Assembly: GCA_903932385.1 (NCBI GenBank)
Contig: CAIZGA010000558.1
Coordinates: 1 to 11,291 of the forward strand
Source: an uncultured Acidobacteriota bacterium
Lineage (GTDB): Bacteria > Acidobacteriota > Terriglobia > Terriglobales > Acidobacteriaceae
Length of the DNA: 11,291 nt
Direction: 5' to 3'
Part shown: positions 1-6,688 of the stretch, piece by piece
How positions within the stretch are numbered: position 1 is the first letter of the stretch
Layout: every line of letters begins with the position of its first letter
The notes under the pieces: generated by a model
Seen by the model: only the letters and a program-made list of their open reading frames with translations
Database searches by the model: none
What the model was told of the DNA's origin: nothing
Translations under genes and position numbers: made by a program

Positions 1-789
1 CCATGCTGCAGGCACCCGTCGGCGCTCGAAAAGCCCGACGAGTTTACATTGTGAGAATGACCAAACCTATATCTTCACGTCATCTCACGACTGGCACGTT
101 CAACTAATTGTCAAAGATCCAGAACAGTGACCGCCTGAGCGGGCTGTTTTGAATCGAGGCAGACAAATCTCCTAAGAGACTTATCCACGTCCTCGAACTT
201 ATGGCGCATGTCGCCAGCGAATCCCTCTGCTACCCAATCTCTTTCGGGTGCTCCGAGCTGAGAATCAAACTTCTATCCTCTTGCTCTTGCCAGAACCTGA
301 TTTGCCGGACCGAATCCGCAATTGCTTGCTTCTTCTATCCAACCAACCCCGATTCTGCAGGGTGCCGGCCTTTTGGCGCGAACTTTCTGAGACTATCGAA
401 ATCCTTGCTTCATGTCAAGCCCTTATTTTTCGGACTCAAGATGCGCAACTCAATCCCTCAAAAACCGCGCACAACGCCAAACTTCAAATATCGATCAGAA
501 AAGGCAAACATGCCGTTTCCGGGCCCTTAGGCCCTTCAGTTTCAATTGACTGACAGTGTCTTGGGTTTGCAGGGAAGGCTGATGCCTACACCTTGTTCAA
601 ACGCTTGGACTGCCGCTCCGTCATGCCTGCGTACTACTTGCGAGGCGCGAAGCTTCTCGGTACTCGTTAAACATAACCCATACAGGCTGAAGAATGCAAA
701 CTCCCCAGCCTGTTGAAAACTGTGAATATCCGTTGAAATCCCATTTTTTACGGTAAAAACGCCATAAAAAATATATTCCAAACAATGTT
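1..789. other. AT-richer intergenic stretch without a convincing gene
   Basis: No gene can be supported in these 789 bases. Base composition is visibly lower in G+C than in the genes to the right. One frame is open from position 2 to a TGA at 128-130 and is followed by a small hairpin (CCGC/GCGG, 131-142) and a TTTT, which could be the tail of a gene starting left of the window, but I recognise nothing in it. Another frame is open from about 176 to 553 with only a GTG start and no Shine-Dalgarno. Short inverted repeats are visible: GGGCC/GGCCC at 521-534 and the palindrome TTTTTAC-G-GTAAAAA at 745-759. The latter lies about 30 nt past the stop of the peptidase gene and may help end its transcript. 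Confidence 0.5.
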
Positions 790-2325
790 TTAGTGCAGGT
801 TGTACATCGCTTTTACATCGCTAAGCAGCGCTGCCTGGCTTGCCGGACGCGAGTAGAACATGTGTCCGCCGGGATACTCATGCACGGCTACGCGCGTCGG
901 ATCGCCCATCACCGGCATCTGGTCCACGGTAAGCAACGAACCCATAAATGGGCAGCTCAGGTCGTTCCAACCATGCGCAATCAGCACGCGCATCTTGGGA
1001 TCATTCGCTACGGCCTGACGCAGGTCCGGCACAGCACCGGTGCGCAGCGCTTCGCTGTTGAAGTCCCACGCTGCATTCACTTCGTAGCTCAATGCGTTGT
1101 AGCGGGCATCGGTCTTCCAGCCCACAACGCGCGTGACAAAGTCCACCATGGCCGTGGTCGTCGGGGCGATGATGCTCTCCAGCATGGGATCATTCATGCG
1201 CTGGTCGGGCGAATACGGGAACGGATCAAATGAAGTCACGTTCGAGTCGTACACGCTGCCAATCTTTCCCTGCTCGCGGAAGACTTCGCGCAGATACGCC
1301 TCGGTTGCAATGCGGCCGCCGGCGCGACGAACAAACACTTCATCAAGGCCGGTCAGTTCCGTAACACGCTTCACAATGCGCGGCGTGGCCTGCGGATCCG
1401 AGCGGCCCTTCAGCAAATCAGTGGCGTATTCGCCGCGGGCGTAGGCGATAACATCGGCCATGGCCGCGGGCGTCAGCTTGTTCTGCCGCTCCAGATATGC
1501 TGCGGAAATCGACGGCAGATTCACAATCCACGGCAGCGGAGATAAATCACTGTTGTCGCTGTTGGTCGGATTCAGATACGGCGAGACCAGCACCACGCCG
1601 TTCATCGCCACGCCAAGCGTGGTCTGCAGATAATGCGTGATGCGCGGGCCGCGGTATCCTCCGTAGCTTTCGCCAACGTAGTACTTGCGCGAAGTGAGGC
1701 GACCGTTCTTCACCAGCCAGTCGAAAACGACGCGCGACAAATACTGGATGTCACTTTCCGTGTTGTAGAACTGCTTCTTGGTCTCTTCCGGAGAGACGAG
1801 CGAACGGCTGAAGCCGGTGCCGATGGGATCAATGAATACGAGGTCGGTGAATCCAAGCCAGGTGCCGGGATTATCCTGCAACGTTGCCGGATCCGACGGG
1901 CTGTCTCCTTCGGTGCCGAAGTTGACGTGCTTGGGGCCAATCGCGCCGAGGTTCAGATAAACGCTGGATGCGCCCGGGCCGCCGTTGAAGGCGAAGGTCA
2001 CGGGACGGTCTTTGCCTTCCACCGTGTAGGCCGTGTAGACCACTTCCCCGCTCTTCTTGCCGTCTTTGTCGTAGACCGGCAGGGTGCCGACAGTGGCCAT
2101 GTATTTCAGCGTCTTGCCGTCGAGCTGAATGCTCTGCTCGGCTTTCGCATCGGCGGGTAGCGGCGGCATTTTTTCAAGCGCGTCTTTGCCGGCGTCGGCT
2201 TTGGCGTCGGCGGCTGCGGGCTTTGCATCCTGCGCAAGAGCGGTGGTAGAGACCAGTGCCGCGAACGCGAGGGCGAAAATTGCGGCATAGAAAAAGATGG
2301 AAGTTTTGCTGCGGATTATCTGCAT
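790..2325 (-). CDS. secreted S10-family serine carboxypeptidase
   Basis: This is a peptidase of the S10 (serine carboxypeptidase) family, which removes residues from the C terminus of peptides; the exact substrate is unknown. With the start chosen here it has 511 residues. Residues about 1-32 form a signal peptide (basic start, long hydrophobic run, ALA-Q cleavage site), followed by an Ala/Lys/Asp-rich linker. The S10 landmarks are all present: the oxyanion-hole motif FAFNGGPGASS (about 111-121), GESYGGYRGP with nucleophile Ser220, HGWNDLSCPF with Asp455, and YPGGHMF with His488. The frame stays open to an ATG at 2364, but that adds 13 residues ahead of a good signal peptide; ATGs at 2328 and 2325 with GAGG upstream fit better. 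It lies last in a minus-strand series, 65 nt after the 97-residue gene. Export to the periplasm or outside is inferred. Confidence 0.93.
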   Translation of the reverse strand: MQIIRSKTSIFFYAAIFALAFAALVSTTALAQDAKPAAADAKADAGKDALEKMPPLPADAKAEQSIQLDGKTLKYMATVGTLPVYDKDGKKSGEVVYTAYTVEGKDRPVTFAFNGGPGASSVYLNLGAIGPKHVNFGTEGDSPSDPATLQDNPGTWLGFTDLVFIDPIGTGFSRSLVSPEETKKQFYNTESDIQYLSRVVFDWLVKNGRLTSRKYYVGESYGGYRGPRITHYLQTTLGVAMNGVVLVSPYLNPTNSDNSDLSPLPWIVNLPSISAAYLERQNKLTPAAMADVIAYARGEYATDLLKGRSDPQATPRIVKRVTELTGLDEVFVRRAGGRIATEAYLREVFREQGKIGSVYDSNVTSFDPFPYSPDQRMNDPMLESIIAPTTTAMVDFVTRVVGWKTDARYNALSYEVNAAWDFNSEALRTGAVPDLRQAVANDPKMRVLIAHGWNDLSCPFMGSLLTVDQMPVMGDPTRVAVHEYPGGHMFYSRPASQAALLSDVKAMYNLH

Positions 2326-2375
2326 CATGGGATTAAAGTACCTCAAATCCCATGGTTCCGGCATCTTGATTTGGC

Positions 2376-2393
2376 TGACGCAAGTTGGCGTCA
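2376..2393. repeat. inverted repeat TGACGC-N6-GCGTCA at a gene junction
   Basis: A perfect 6-bp inverted repeat separated by 6 bases overlaps the stop codon (2391-2393) of the upstream 97-residue gene and sits about 50 nt before the peptidase start. There is no T-run after it, so it is not a classical intrinsic terminator. It could be a processing hairpin between two cistrons or a binding site for a dimeric regulator. Confidence 0.4.
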
Positions 2394-2684
2394 GAAGCTT
2401 TGAATCTGCTCAGTGTGCCGCTCCAGATACCAGCAGGGTGTGTATCCCTGATGCGGAAATATTGAATGCACGCAGGTCTGGTTCAACGGGTCGAGCGGAT
2501 AGATGTCGGTCTTGCCGTTCTTAAGGCCGCTGGTCATCAGGCGGTGTATGGTCACCGAGCCGAGCGCGTTGCCGTGCTGCGAGATTTTTACCAGCAGCAC
2601 CACCCAGTCGGCGCAGAAGAAAAGAAATGTGCCGAGCACAAGATAGACCAGCGTCATTTTTATCGCTTCAAGAATTCGTTCCAT
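2391..2684 (-). CDS. small single-helix membrane protein, unknown function
   Basis: The 97-residue product has one hydrophobic segment (about residues 10-33) following a short amphipathic N terminus, then a polar C-terminal part of about 60 residues. That part is rich in aromatic and polar residues and carries Cys71 and Cys84; Cys24 lies in the helix. I cannot name a family. It looks genuine: codon use resembles the neighbours, a GGAA element lies 7 nt before the ATG, and it sits between two clear genes on the same strand (40 nt after MarC, 65 nt before the peptidase). The C-terminal tail would face one side of the inner membrane; which side is not clear, and if periplasmic the two cysteines could form a disulfide. 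Function unknown. Confidence 0.72.
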   Translation of the reverse strand: MERILEAIKMTLVYLVLGTFLFFCADWVVLLVKISQHGNALGSVTIHRLMTSGLKNGKTDIYPLDPLNQTCVHSIFPHQGYTPCWYLERHTEQIQSF

Positions 2685-2724
2685 CGTTCAATTCCATTCG
2701 TTGCGAAAATTATTTTCCGGGCGT

Positions 2725-3420
2725 TTAATTTTCCACCAGGGCGCGTTGAATCAGGCCGAGGTCGGTCAGCGCATTCACAAAGAACTGCATGGCCAGCGCC
2801 ACCAGCAACAATCCCATGATGCGGACCAGGATGCGGATGCCGGTTTCGCCGAGCACCTTGCGCACCGTCTCCGCACCGGCCAGCACGAAGTAGGCAATCA
2901 CCGCAGTGATGGCAATGGCGCCGAGGATGGCACCCATCTGCCAGTGCGTGGTTGCCTGGCCCACCAGCACCATCACGGTCGAAATTGCACCCGGCCCGGC
3001 CAGCATGGGGATGCCCATCGGCACAATGCCAGCGTCGTCTTTTTCTGCGGCTTCGGCAGTTTCAGATTTTGATTCCTGTGTGGCGGAACGGCGCGCCTGC
3101 AGCATGTCAATGCCGATGAGCAGCAGGATGAGACCGCCGGCGATTTCAAAGGCGGGCAGCTTGATTCCGAAGAGGCGGAAGATGTATTCGCCGGCAATGG
3201 CAAAGGCCGACAGCACGATGAAGCAGGTGGTGGCGGCGCGGCGTGCGGTGCGGCGGCGGTGTTTCTCATCCAGCCCATGTGTGATGGCGATGAAGGACGG
3301 GATGGCGGCGAAGGGGTCCACCAGAAAAAAGATGGAGCTGAGCGCCAGCAGCGAAAACTGAAAGTAGTACGAGTGCTTGATGCCCGCTACCAGCGTCTCG
3401 GCCTGCGATCCATCGAACAT
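2725..3420 (-). CDS. MarC-family (UPF0056) inner-membrane protein
   Basis: A 231-residue polytopic membrane protein of the MarC/UPF0056 family; family members usually have about 200-230 residues and six helices. The sequence shows two homologous-looking halves separated by a charged loop at about 110-130. The first half carries LVDPFAAIPSF (about 33-43) and the second GIPMLAGPGAIS (about 136-147), the two loop motifs typical of the family. Hydrophobic segments lie near 20-48, 66-86, 89-108, 136-157, 163-182 and 196-216. The physiological role of MarC proteins is unsettled; the old link with multiple antibiotic resistance in E. coli was not upheld. The start has a good GGGAG six bases upstream. 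It lies 33 nt after the ABC ATPase gene and is probably cotranscribed with it. Confidence 0.93.
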   Translation of the reverse strand: MFDGSQAETLVAGIKHSYYFQFSLLALSSIFFLVDPFAAIPSFIAITHGLDEKHRRRTARRAATTCFIVLSAFAIAGEYIFRLFGIKLPAFEIAGGLILLLIGIDMLQARRSATQESKSETAEAAEKDDAGIVPMGIPMLAGPGAISTVMVLVGQATTHWQMGAILGAIAITAVIAYFVLAGAETVRKVLGETGIRILVRIMGLLLVALAMQFFVNALTDLGLIQRALVEN

Positions 3421-3453
3421 GCGGCTCTCCCAGAATTCTTTTCCAACACGAAA

Positions 3454-4200
3454 CTAGATGGCTGCGGCCGCGTACTCCGAACCAGTTACAAATTCCTCGC
3501 CGGTGATTTCACCGTCGCGCATGTGCAGGATACGGTCGCCGATGGCTGCGGCTTCTGGGTTGTGCGTAATCATCAGCACGGTCTGGCCCAGTTCGCGGTT
3601 GGTGTGCCGCAGCATGGAGAGCACGGCGTTGGAATTTTTGGTGTCGAGATTGCCGGTGGGTTCGTCGGCCAGCACAATCGCGGGGCGGGTAATCAACGCG
3701 CGGGCAATGGCCACCCGCTGCTGTTCGCCGCCGGAGAGTTCGCTGGGCCGGTGGTTCAGGCGACCGGCGATGCCGAGCATATCGGCAAGGTGGTCAAGAT
3801 ATTTGCGGTCGAGCGGCTGCTTAATGCCGGCAATGGTGTGCGCAATTTCAATGTTGCCGAGCGCGGTCAGCGTGGGCAGCAAATTGAAGCGCTGAAAGAC
3901 GAAACCAATCCGGTGGCGGCGCAGTTTGGTGCGGTCGCCATCGTTGAGTGATGCAAAGTCGACGCCGTCAATCTCCACACTGCCGGAAGTGGCGCTGGTC
4001 ATGCCGCCCAACAGATAGAAAAGGGTGGACTTGCCGCTGCCCGAAGGGCCGACAATGCTGACAAACTCCCCAGCCTGCACGGAAAAACTAACCGCCTTCA
4101 GAGCCGGCACATCCAGCGAACCGGAGTGGTAGGTCTTGCCCAGTCCCTGCGCCCGGATGATGGGGCCTTTGGTGTGATTGAGATTGTCGTTGTCTGGCAT
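3454..4200 (-). CDS. ABC-transporter ATP-binding protein (LolD/MacB-type)
   Basis: A 248-residue cytoplasmic ATPase subunit of the LolD/MacB/FtsE branch of ABC proteins, which drives lipoprotein release, macrolide/peptide export or related envelope processes. All nucleotide-binding elements are intact: Walker A GPSGSGKST (51-59), Q-loop VFQRFNLLPT with Gln103, signature LSGGEQQRVAIARAL (155-169), Walker B IVLADEPTGNLD with Glu180, and the H-loop His213 in MITHNPE. NLLPTLTALGNIE and DEPTGNLD are typical of this branch. The frame is open to 4293, but the extra 31 residues are not family-like, so the ATG at 4198-4200 is preferred. The start has only a weak Shine-Dalgarno. No matching permease (FtsX/MacB-type) is adjacent on either side, which is unusual for this subfamily, so its membrane partner must be encoded elsewhere. 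Confidence 0.92.
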   Translation of the reverse strand: MPDNDNLNHTKGPIIRAQGLGKTYHSGSLDVPALKAVSFSVQAGEFVSIVGPSGSGKSTLFYLLGGMTSATSGSVEIDGVDFASLNDGDRTKLRRHRIGFVFQRFNLLPTLTALGNIEIAHTIAGIKQPLDRKYLDHLADMLGIAGRLNHRPSELSGGEQQRVAIARALITRPAIVLADEPTGNLDTKNSNAVLSMLRHTNRELGQTVLMITHNPEAAAIGDRILHMRDGEITGEEFVTGSEYAAAAI

Positions 4201-4405
4201 GCTTCGGTCATTGTATATGGCCGCATTGCTGCCCGCCCGGCGGCCGATGCATACCACCAAAGTTGTACGGGCCACTAACCCCAACGTTCGCAAAAAACAG
4301 CCGAAGTGGAATGTTTGATTTCAACGAATTAGAGGATTCTTAGAAAGTCGGCAGGGAGATACAACACCCCCTAATATCACCCCGACGGATTTGAAGGAAA
4401 CTGCA

Positions 4406-4507
4406 ATGCACGATTTGTTGATTGGACTCAGCTTTGTTGCCATGCTTCTGGCACCCTGCATTGTTGCCGCACTTTCCGGCAATGATGACGCAGAAGAAAA
4501 CGCCTAA
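4406..4507 (+). CDS. microprotein, single transmembrane helix, 33 aa (first of a pair)
   Basis: A short reading frame ATG to TAA with the strong ribosome-binding sequence GAAGGA (4393-4398) seven bases before the start. The product begins MHDLLIGLSFVAMLLAP, forms one hydrophobic helix (about residues 4-23) with a Pro-Cys in it, and ends in a short acidic tail (DDAEE). It aligns without gaps to the second microprotein at 4667-4765: 9 of the first 22 positions are identical and most of the others conservative. That similarity, the ribosome-binding site and the absence of any competing gene in the gap support a real gene. It lies divergently from the ABC ATPase (about 205 nt between starts). Its size is like KdpF and other small membrane regulators, but no kdp genes are here and no function is assigned. 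Confidence 0.68.
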   Translation: MHDLLIGLSFVAMLLAPCIVAALSGNDDAEENA

Positions 4508-4517
4508 ACGCGCACCG

Positions 4518-4537
4518 GCTCAGGCATATGCTTGAGC
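4518..4537. repeat. 20-bp near-perfect palindrome between the two microprotein genes
   Basis: The sequence GCTCAGGCATATGCTTGAGC is a palindrome broken only by one G/T pair. It starts 10 nt after the stop of the first microprotein gene. As RNA it would fold back, but there is no T-run. As DNA it resembles a dimer-binding operator. It may control the second microprotein gene or protect the 3' end of the first transcript. Confidence 0.4.
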
Positions 4538-4666
4538 GCGGCCATGCCAAACAGAAATTAGAACCGCAACGGAAAGCACGAAAAGCCCATGGAAGATTTT
4601 CCAGTACAGGCTTTTTGAATGCGTTCCGATAGTACCTGCAGCAGACCCAGCGTTTCGGAGCCAACC

Positions 4667-4765
4667 ATGACAGAGATTCTTATCGCGACTGCATTCATCG
4701 CCATTCTGCTTTCGCCCGCAGGCTTTCTGGCCGGTCGGCACAAGCAGGGCAGCATCATCGGCTGA
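4667..4765 (+). CDS. microprotein, single transmembrane helix, 32 aa (second of a pair)
   Basis: A short frame ATG to TGA with GGAG (4657-4660) six bases before the start. The product begins MTEILIATAFIAILLSP, is one hydrophobic helix (about 3-22) and ends in a short basic tail (GRHKQ) followed by GSIIG. The first 22 residues match the 4406-4507 product position by position (M..LLI...F.A.LL.P....A type pattern), so the two are probably paralogues, one with an acidic and one with a basic tail. The last 15 nt before the stop are repeated 24 nt further on. Function unknown; opposite tail charges would allow the two to pair or to face different partners, which is inference only. Confidence 0.66.
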   Translation: MTEILIATAFIAILLSPAGFLAGRHKQGSIIG

Positions 4766-4789
4766 ATGAAACGCAGCATCATCGGCTAA
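4749..4789 (+). repeat. direct repeat of 15 nt at 24-nt offset, duplicating a gene's 3' end
   Basis: GCAGCATCATCGGCT occurs at 4749-4763 and again at 4773-4787. Each copy encodes SIIG followed by a stop (TGA, then TAA). The second copy is preceded by an ATG at 4766, directly after the first stop, giving a seven-codon frame (MKRSIIG). This looks like a local tandem duplication of the 3' end of the second microprotein gene. Confidence 0.6.
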
Positions 4790-4916
4790 CGACGCACCGC
4801 ATCAGCCAGATTGCAATGCCACTGCACCACTTCTCTCAGGTATCAGATTTTCAGGCAGCACATCTTCCCGCAGCAAAATCATCCAAAGAAAATTTTCAAA
4901 CAGCACAGCCTCCACA

Positions 4917-5357
4917 CTAGGAGGCGGCAGTTGTGCGTGCGGCCGGCAGGGTTGCCGGCACAGCGGTGACAGCCTTCTTGGGGCCGCGTTTGCGGGCCAC
5001 CAGCACCCGCACACGCTCCAGCAACTCCAGCGGCGAGTCTGCACCCTTGCCCAGGTAGACATCGGCGCGCGTGGGGCGGTCAAACTGTTTTGTGGATCCG
5101 GTGAGCAACAGCGCCGGCAGCGCGGGATGCAGCTGCTTGGCCTGCTGGATTAAGTCATTGCCATCCATCAACGGCATTGAGAGGTCGGTCAGCAGCAGGT
5201 CCACACTGCCCTGCGCTGTTTTGCGCAGAACGGCAAGCGCCTCAGCGCCGCTGGTTACCGCCACCACTTTGTAGCCTCGTGTTTCGAGTAAGAATTTCCG
5301 CACAGAGAGTGCTTGTTCGTTATCGTCAACGCAGAGAATCGTTTTCTTCGGTCGCAT
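4917..5357 (-). CDS. single-domain response regulator (CheY-like receiver)
   Basis: A 146-residue stand-alone receiver domain that would accept a phosphoryl group from a sensor kinase. Visible hallmarks: acidic pair Asp11-Asp12 in ILCVDDNE, phospho-acceptor Asp58 in LLLTDLSMP, Thr86 in LLLTGS, and Lys104. The lysine is followed by Gly (LGKG) instead of the usual Pro. No DNA-binding or enzymatic output domain follows; the C terminus is a basic, Ala/Thr-rich tail (about 122-146). The frame is open upstream to 5534, but the ATG at 5355-5357 has AGGA six bases before it and starts exactly at the domain (MRPKKTILCVDD). No histidine kinase is adjacent, so its partner is unknown. It faces the microprotein genes convergently. 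Confidence 0.9.
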   Translation of the reverse strand: MRPKKTILCVDDNEQALSVRKFLLETRGYKVVAVTSGAEALAVLRKTAQGSVDLLLTDLSMPLMDGNDLIQQAKQLHPALPALLLTGSTKQFDRPTRADVYLGKGADSPLELLERVRVLVARKRGPKKAVTAVPATLPAARTTAAS

Positions 5358-5882
5358 TAAATTCCTGTCCGCTCCAAATTTGCCGTGCCGGGGGAGGCAA
5401 TCGACGTGCATGGAGCCGATGGCCCGAACTGCGCCGCTTGGTTGGCCGCGCGTCCGGGAGATTTTTTTAAATTTTGTGTTGCCAGAGCATTGCCTGCTTC
5501 TGCAGGACAACGCGTAGACTACGGAGCATTGCACCCCACTGCAATGGGGAAACTAAAGCGAATTTTGTGCAGTTTTTTGCGCATCCTTCCACAGGGGCGC
5601 AAAGCTGCTCACAACAATGCTGTTACCGAGGCACGCTCTGTTGAAAACCGGTGCATCGTGATTGGAAATTAACTTTTCTTGCAGCGCTGGTGGTGCGACA
5701 TTGCGCGACACAGTGGGCGTTCATCGCACAGCAATCTGCATTTCACGCACCATTGACGCGGTATTCAAAGTGCCTTCGCCGCCTCTTCAGCCTGTAAGGA
5801 CGCACCCAAACGCGTGCGATGCTGTACACTGTCTGAACCAATGCGTCGGCAGGCACGTCCCGGCATTGCATCCTGAACATGG
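5358..5882. other. gene-free region with hairpins, upstream of a response regulator and a tRNA
   Basis: No reading frame here has a credible start, ribosome-binding site or composition. Two hairpin-capable repeats are visible: CCCCA-N6-TGGGG near 5533-5548 and TTTGCGC-N14-GCGCAAA at 5576-5603. A perfect 11-bp palindrome CGTAG-A-CTACG lies near 5512-5522. The region must hold the promoter for the response regulator (minus strand) and that of the tRNA (plus strand). TACACT at 5825-5830 could be a -10 element for the tRNA, but no matching -35 is seen. Confidence 0.4.
5576..5603. repeat. inverted repeat TTTGCGC-N14-GCGCAAA
   Basis: Perfect 7-bp arms at 5576-5582 and 5597-5603 separated by 14 bases, in the long gap upstream of the response regulator. 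Preceded by a run of T on the plus strand. It could be an operator, a leader hairpin or part of a small RNA; nothing in the sequence decides between these. Confidence 0.35.
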
Positions 5883-5958
5883 GCACCGGTGGCGAAGTGG
5901 CTAACGCGCTGGTCTGCAAAACCAGTATTCGTCGGTTCAATTCCGACCCGGTGCTCCA
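5883..5958 (+). tRNA. tRNA-Cys (anticodon GCA), CCA encoded
   Basis: The full cloverleaf can be read. The acceptor stem is GCACCGG with CCGGTGC (seven Watson-Crick pairs), followed by discriminator T73 and an encoded CCA. The D arm is GCG/CGC around AAGTGGCTAA. The anticodon arm CTGGT/ACCAG has loop CTGCAAA, giving anticodon GCA. The T arm GTCGG/CCGAC has loop TTCAATT. U73 and GCA are the identity elements of tRNA-Cys. It is convergent with tdk, whose stop codon is only 18 nt away, so both genes share a short termination zone; a T-rich stretch follows the tRNA at about 5975-5987. Confidence 0.97.
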
Positions 5959-5976
5959 GCAAAATTCCAGAACATT

Positions 5977-6591
5977 TTAGAGTTTTTCTGCTTCCACGGG
6001 CAGGTCAAGCTGTGGGCCGAAGTTGGGATCGCCTTCAGGCAGGAAGCAGGCGCGGCAGCGGGCTTCATAGACGCCGGCAGCACCCACCACCACCAGTTCC
6101 TGGCTTTGCCCCAGACGTTGCGTGTGCACTGCGGGCGCCCCGCAACGCATGCAGACTGCCGACAGCTTAAGGACTTCATCGGCAATCGCCATCAGGTTGG
6201 GGATGGGAATGAACGGCTCGCCGGCAAAGGTGGTGTCGAGCCCGGCCAGCACCACACGTTTGTGGCGATGCACCAGGTCCATCACAAAGTCCTGCAGACG
6301 CGCGTCAAAAAATTGCGCCTCGTCGATGCCCACCACTTCCACTTCATCCAGCTGCGGGTAGAGCACTTCCTGCATGCGTTCGACGTTGGCCACCGGCATG
6401 GCGTCGATGGTCTGCGAGCTGTGCGATGCGATGGCGGTGGTGTGATAGCGGAGATCAATCTCCGGCTTGAAGCTGGCCACCCGCTGCCGCGCAATGCGCG
6501 CGCGCTTCAGCCGCCGGATGAGTTCCTCCGACTTGCCGGAGAACATGGGTCCGGTAATTACTTCAATGCGACCGGGATGGGCGGCAACCAT
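5977..6591 (-). CDS. tdk: thymidine kinase (type II, zinc-containing)
   Basis: Phosphorylates thymidine to dTMP with ATP in the pyrimidine salvage pathway, in the cytoplasm. The 204-residue product has the size normal for bacterial Tdk. Walker A is GPMFSGKS (14-21). The Walker B region VGIDEAQFF contains catalytic Glu91. The zinc-binding cysteines are in CMRC (147, 150) and CRAC (179, 182), with the thymidine-binding lasso between them. The frame continues upstream to 6813, but the ATG at 6589-6591 has AGAGG seven bases before it and begins just ahead of the P-loop domain, so it is preferred. It lies 97 nt downstream of the VOC gene on the same strand, with a possible -10 of its own. Confidence 0.96.
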   Translation of the reverse strand: MVAAHPGRIEVITGPMFSGKSEELIRRLKRARIARQRVASFKPEIDLRYHTTAIASHSSQTIDAMPVANVERMQEVLYPQLDEVEVVGIDEAQFFDARLQDFVMDLVHRHKRVVLAGLDTTFAGEPFIPIPNLMAIADEVLKLSAVCMRCGAPAVHTQRLGQSQELVVVGAAGVYEARCRACFLPEGDPNFGPQLDLPVEAEKL

Positions 6592-6639
6592 GCATACACC
6601 TCTGTAGCATTGTGAACATGCAATGAAAAGTCTCCACGC

Positions 6640-6645
6640 AGTATA
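6640..6645 (-). promoter_or_regulatory. possible -10 element for tdk
   Basis: On the minus strand TATACT lies about 48 nt before the tdk start, in the 97-nt gap after the VOC gene. No good -35 hexamer is seen at the usual distance. A small hairpin (CATTG/CAATG) follows between this element and the ribosome-binding site. It suggests tdk can be transcribed separately from the upstream pair. Confidence 0.3.
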
Positions 6646-6688
6646 TCGGCGCGGCGACGAGGTGAGATGTGGAATACCGGGTGGAAAT

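Noticed and set aside
521..534. GGGCC/GGCCC hairpin as a terminator
   Set aside because: Only five pairs, no T-run directly after it and no gene upstream to end.
542..781. Minus-strand frame of 79 codons downstream of the peptidase
   Set aside because: Starts at TTG, has no ribosome-binding site, is compositionally unlike a gene and resembles no family.
793..2160. Long plus-strand frames opposite the S10 peptidase
   Set aside because: Antisense shadows of a gene with clear catalytic motifs.
4527..4631. A further 34-codon frame between the two microprotein genes
   Set aside because: No similarity to the microproteins, no hydrophobic segment, poor ribosome-binding site.
5385..5672. Plus-strand frame of 95 codons upstream of the tRNA
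   Set aside because: No ribosome-binding site, no protein-like pattern; overlaps the leader of the response regulator.
5883..5958. tRNA as an integration site
   Set aside because: No integrase, no repeated tRNA 3' end and no foreign cargo in the window.
5743..5962. Minus-strand frames over the tRNA (one containing VGIEPTNTGF)
   Set aside because: They are read-through of the antisense of tRNA-Cys; this peptide type is a well-known false gene product.
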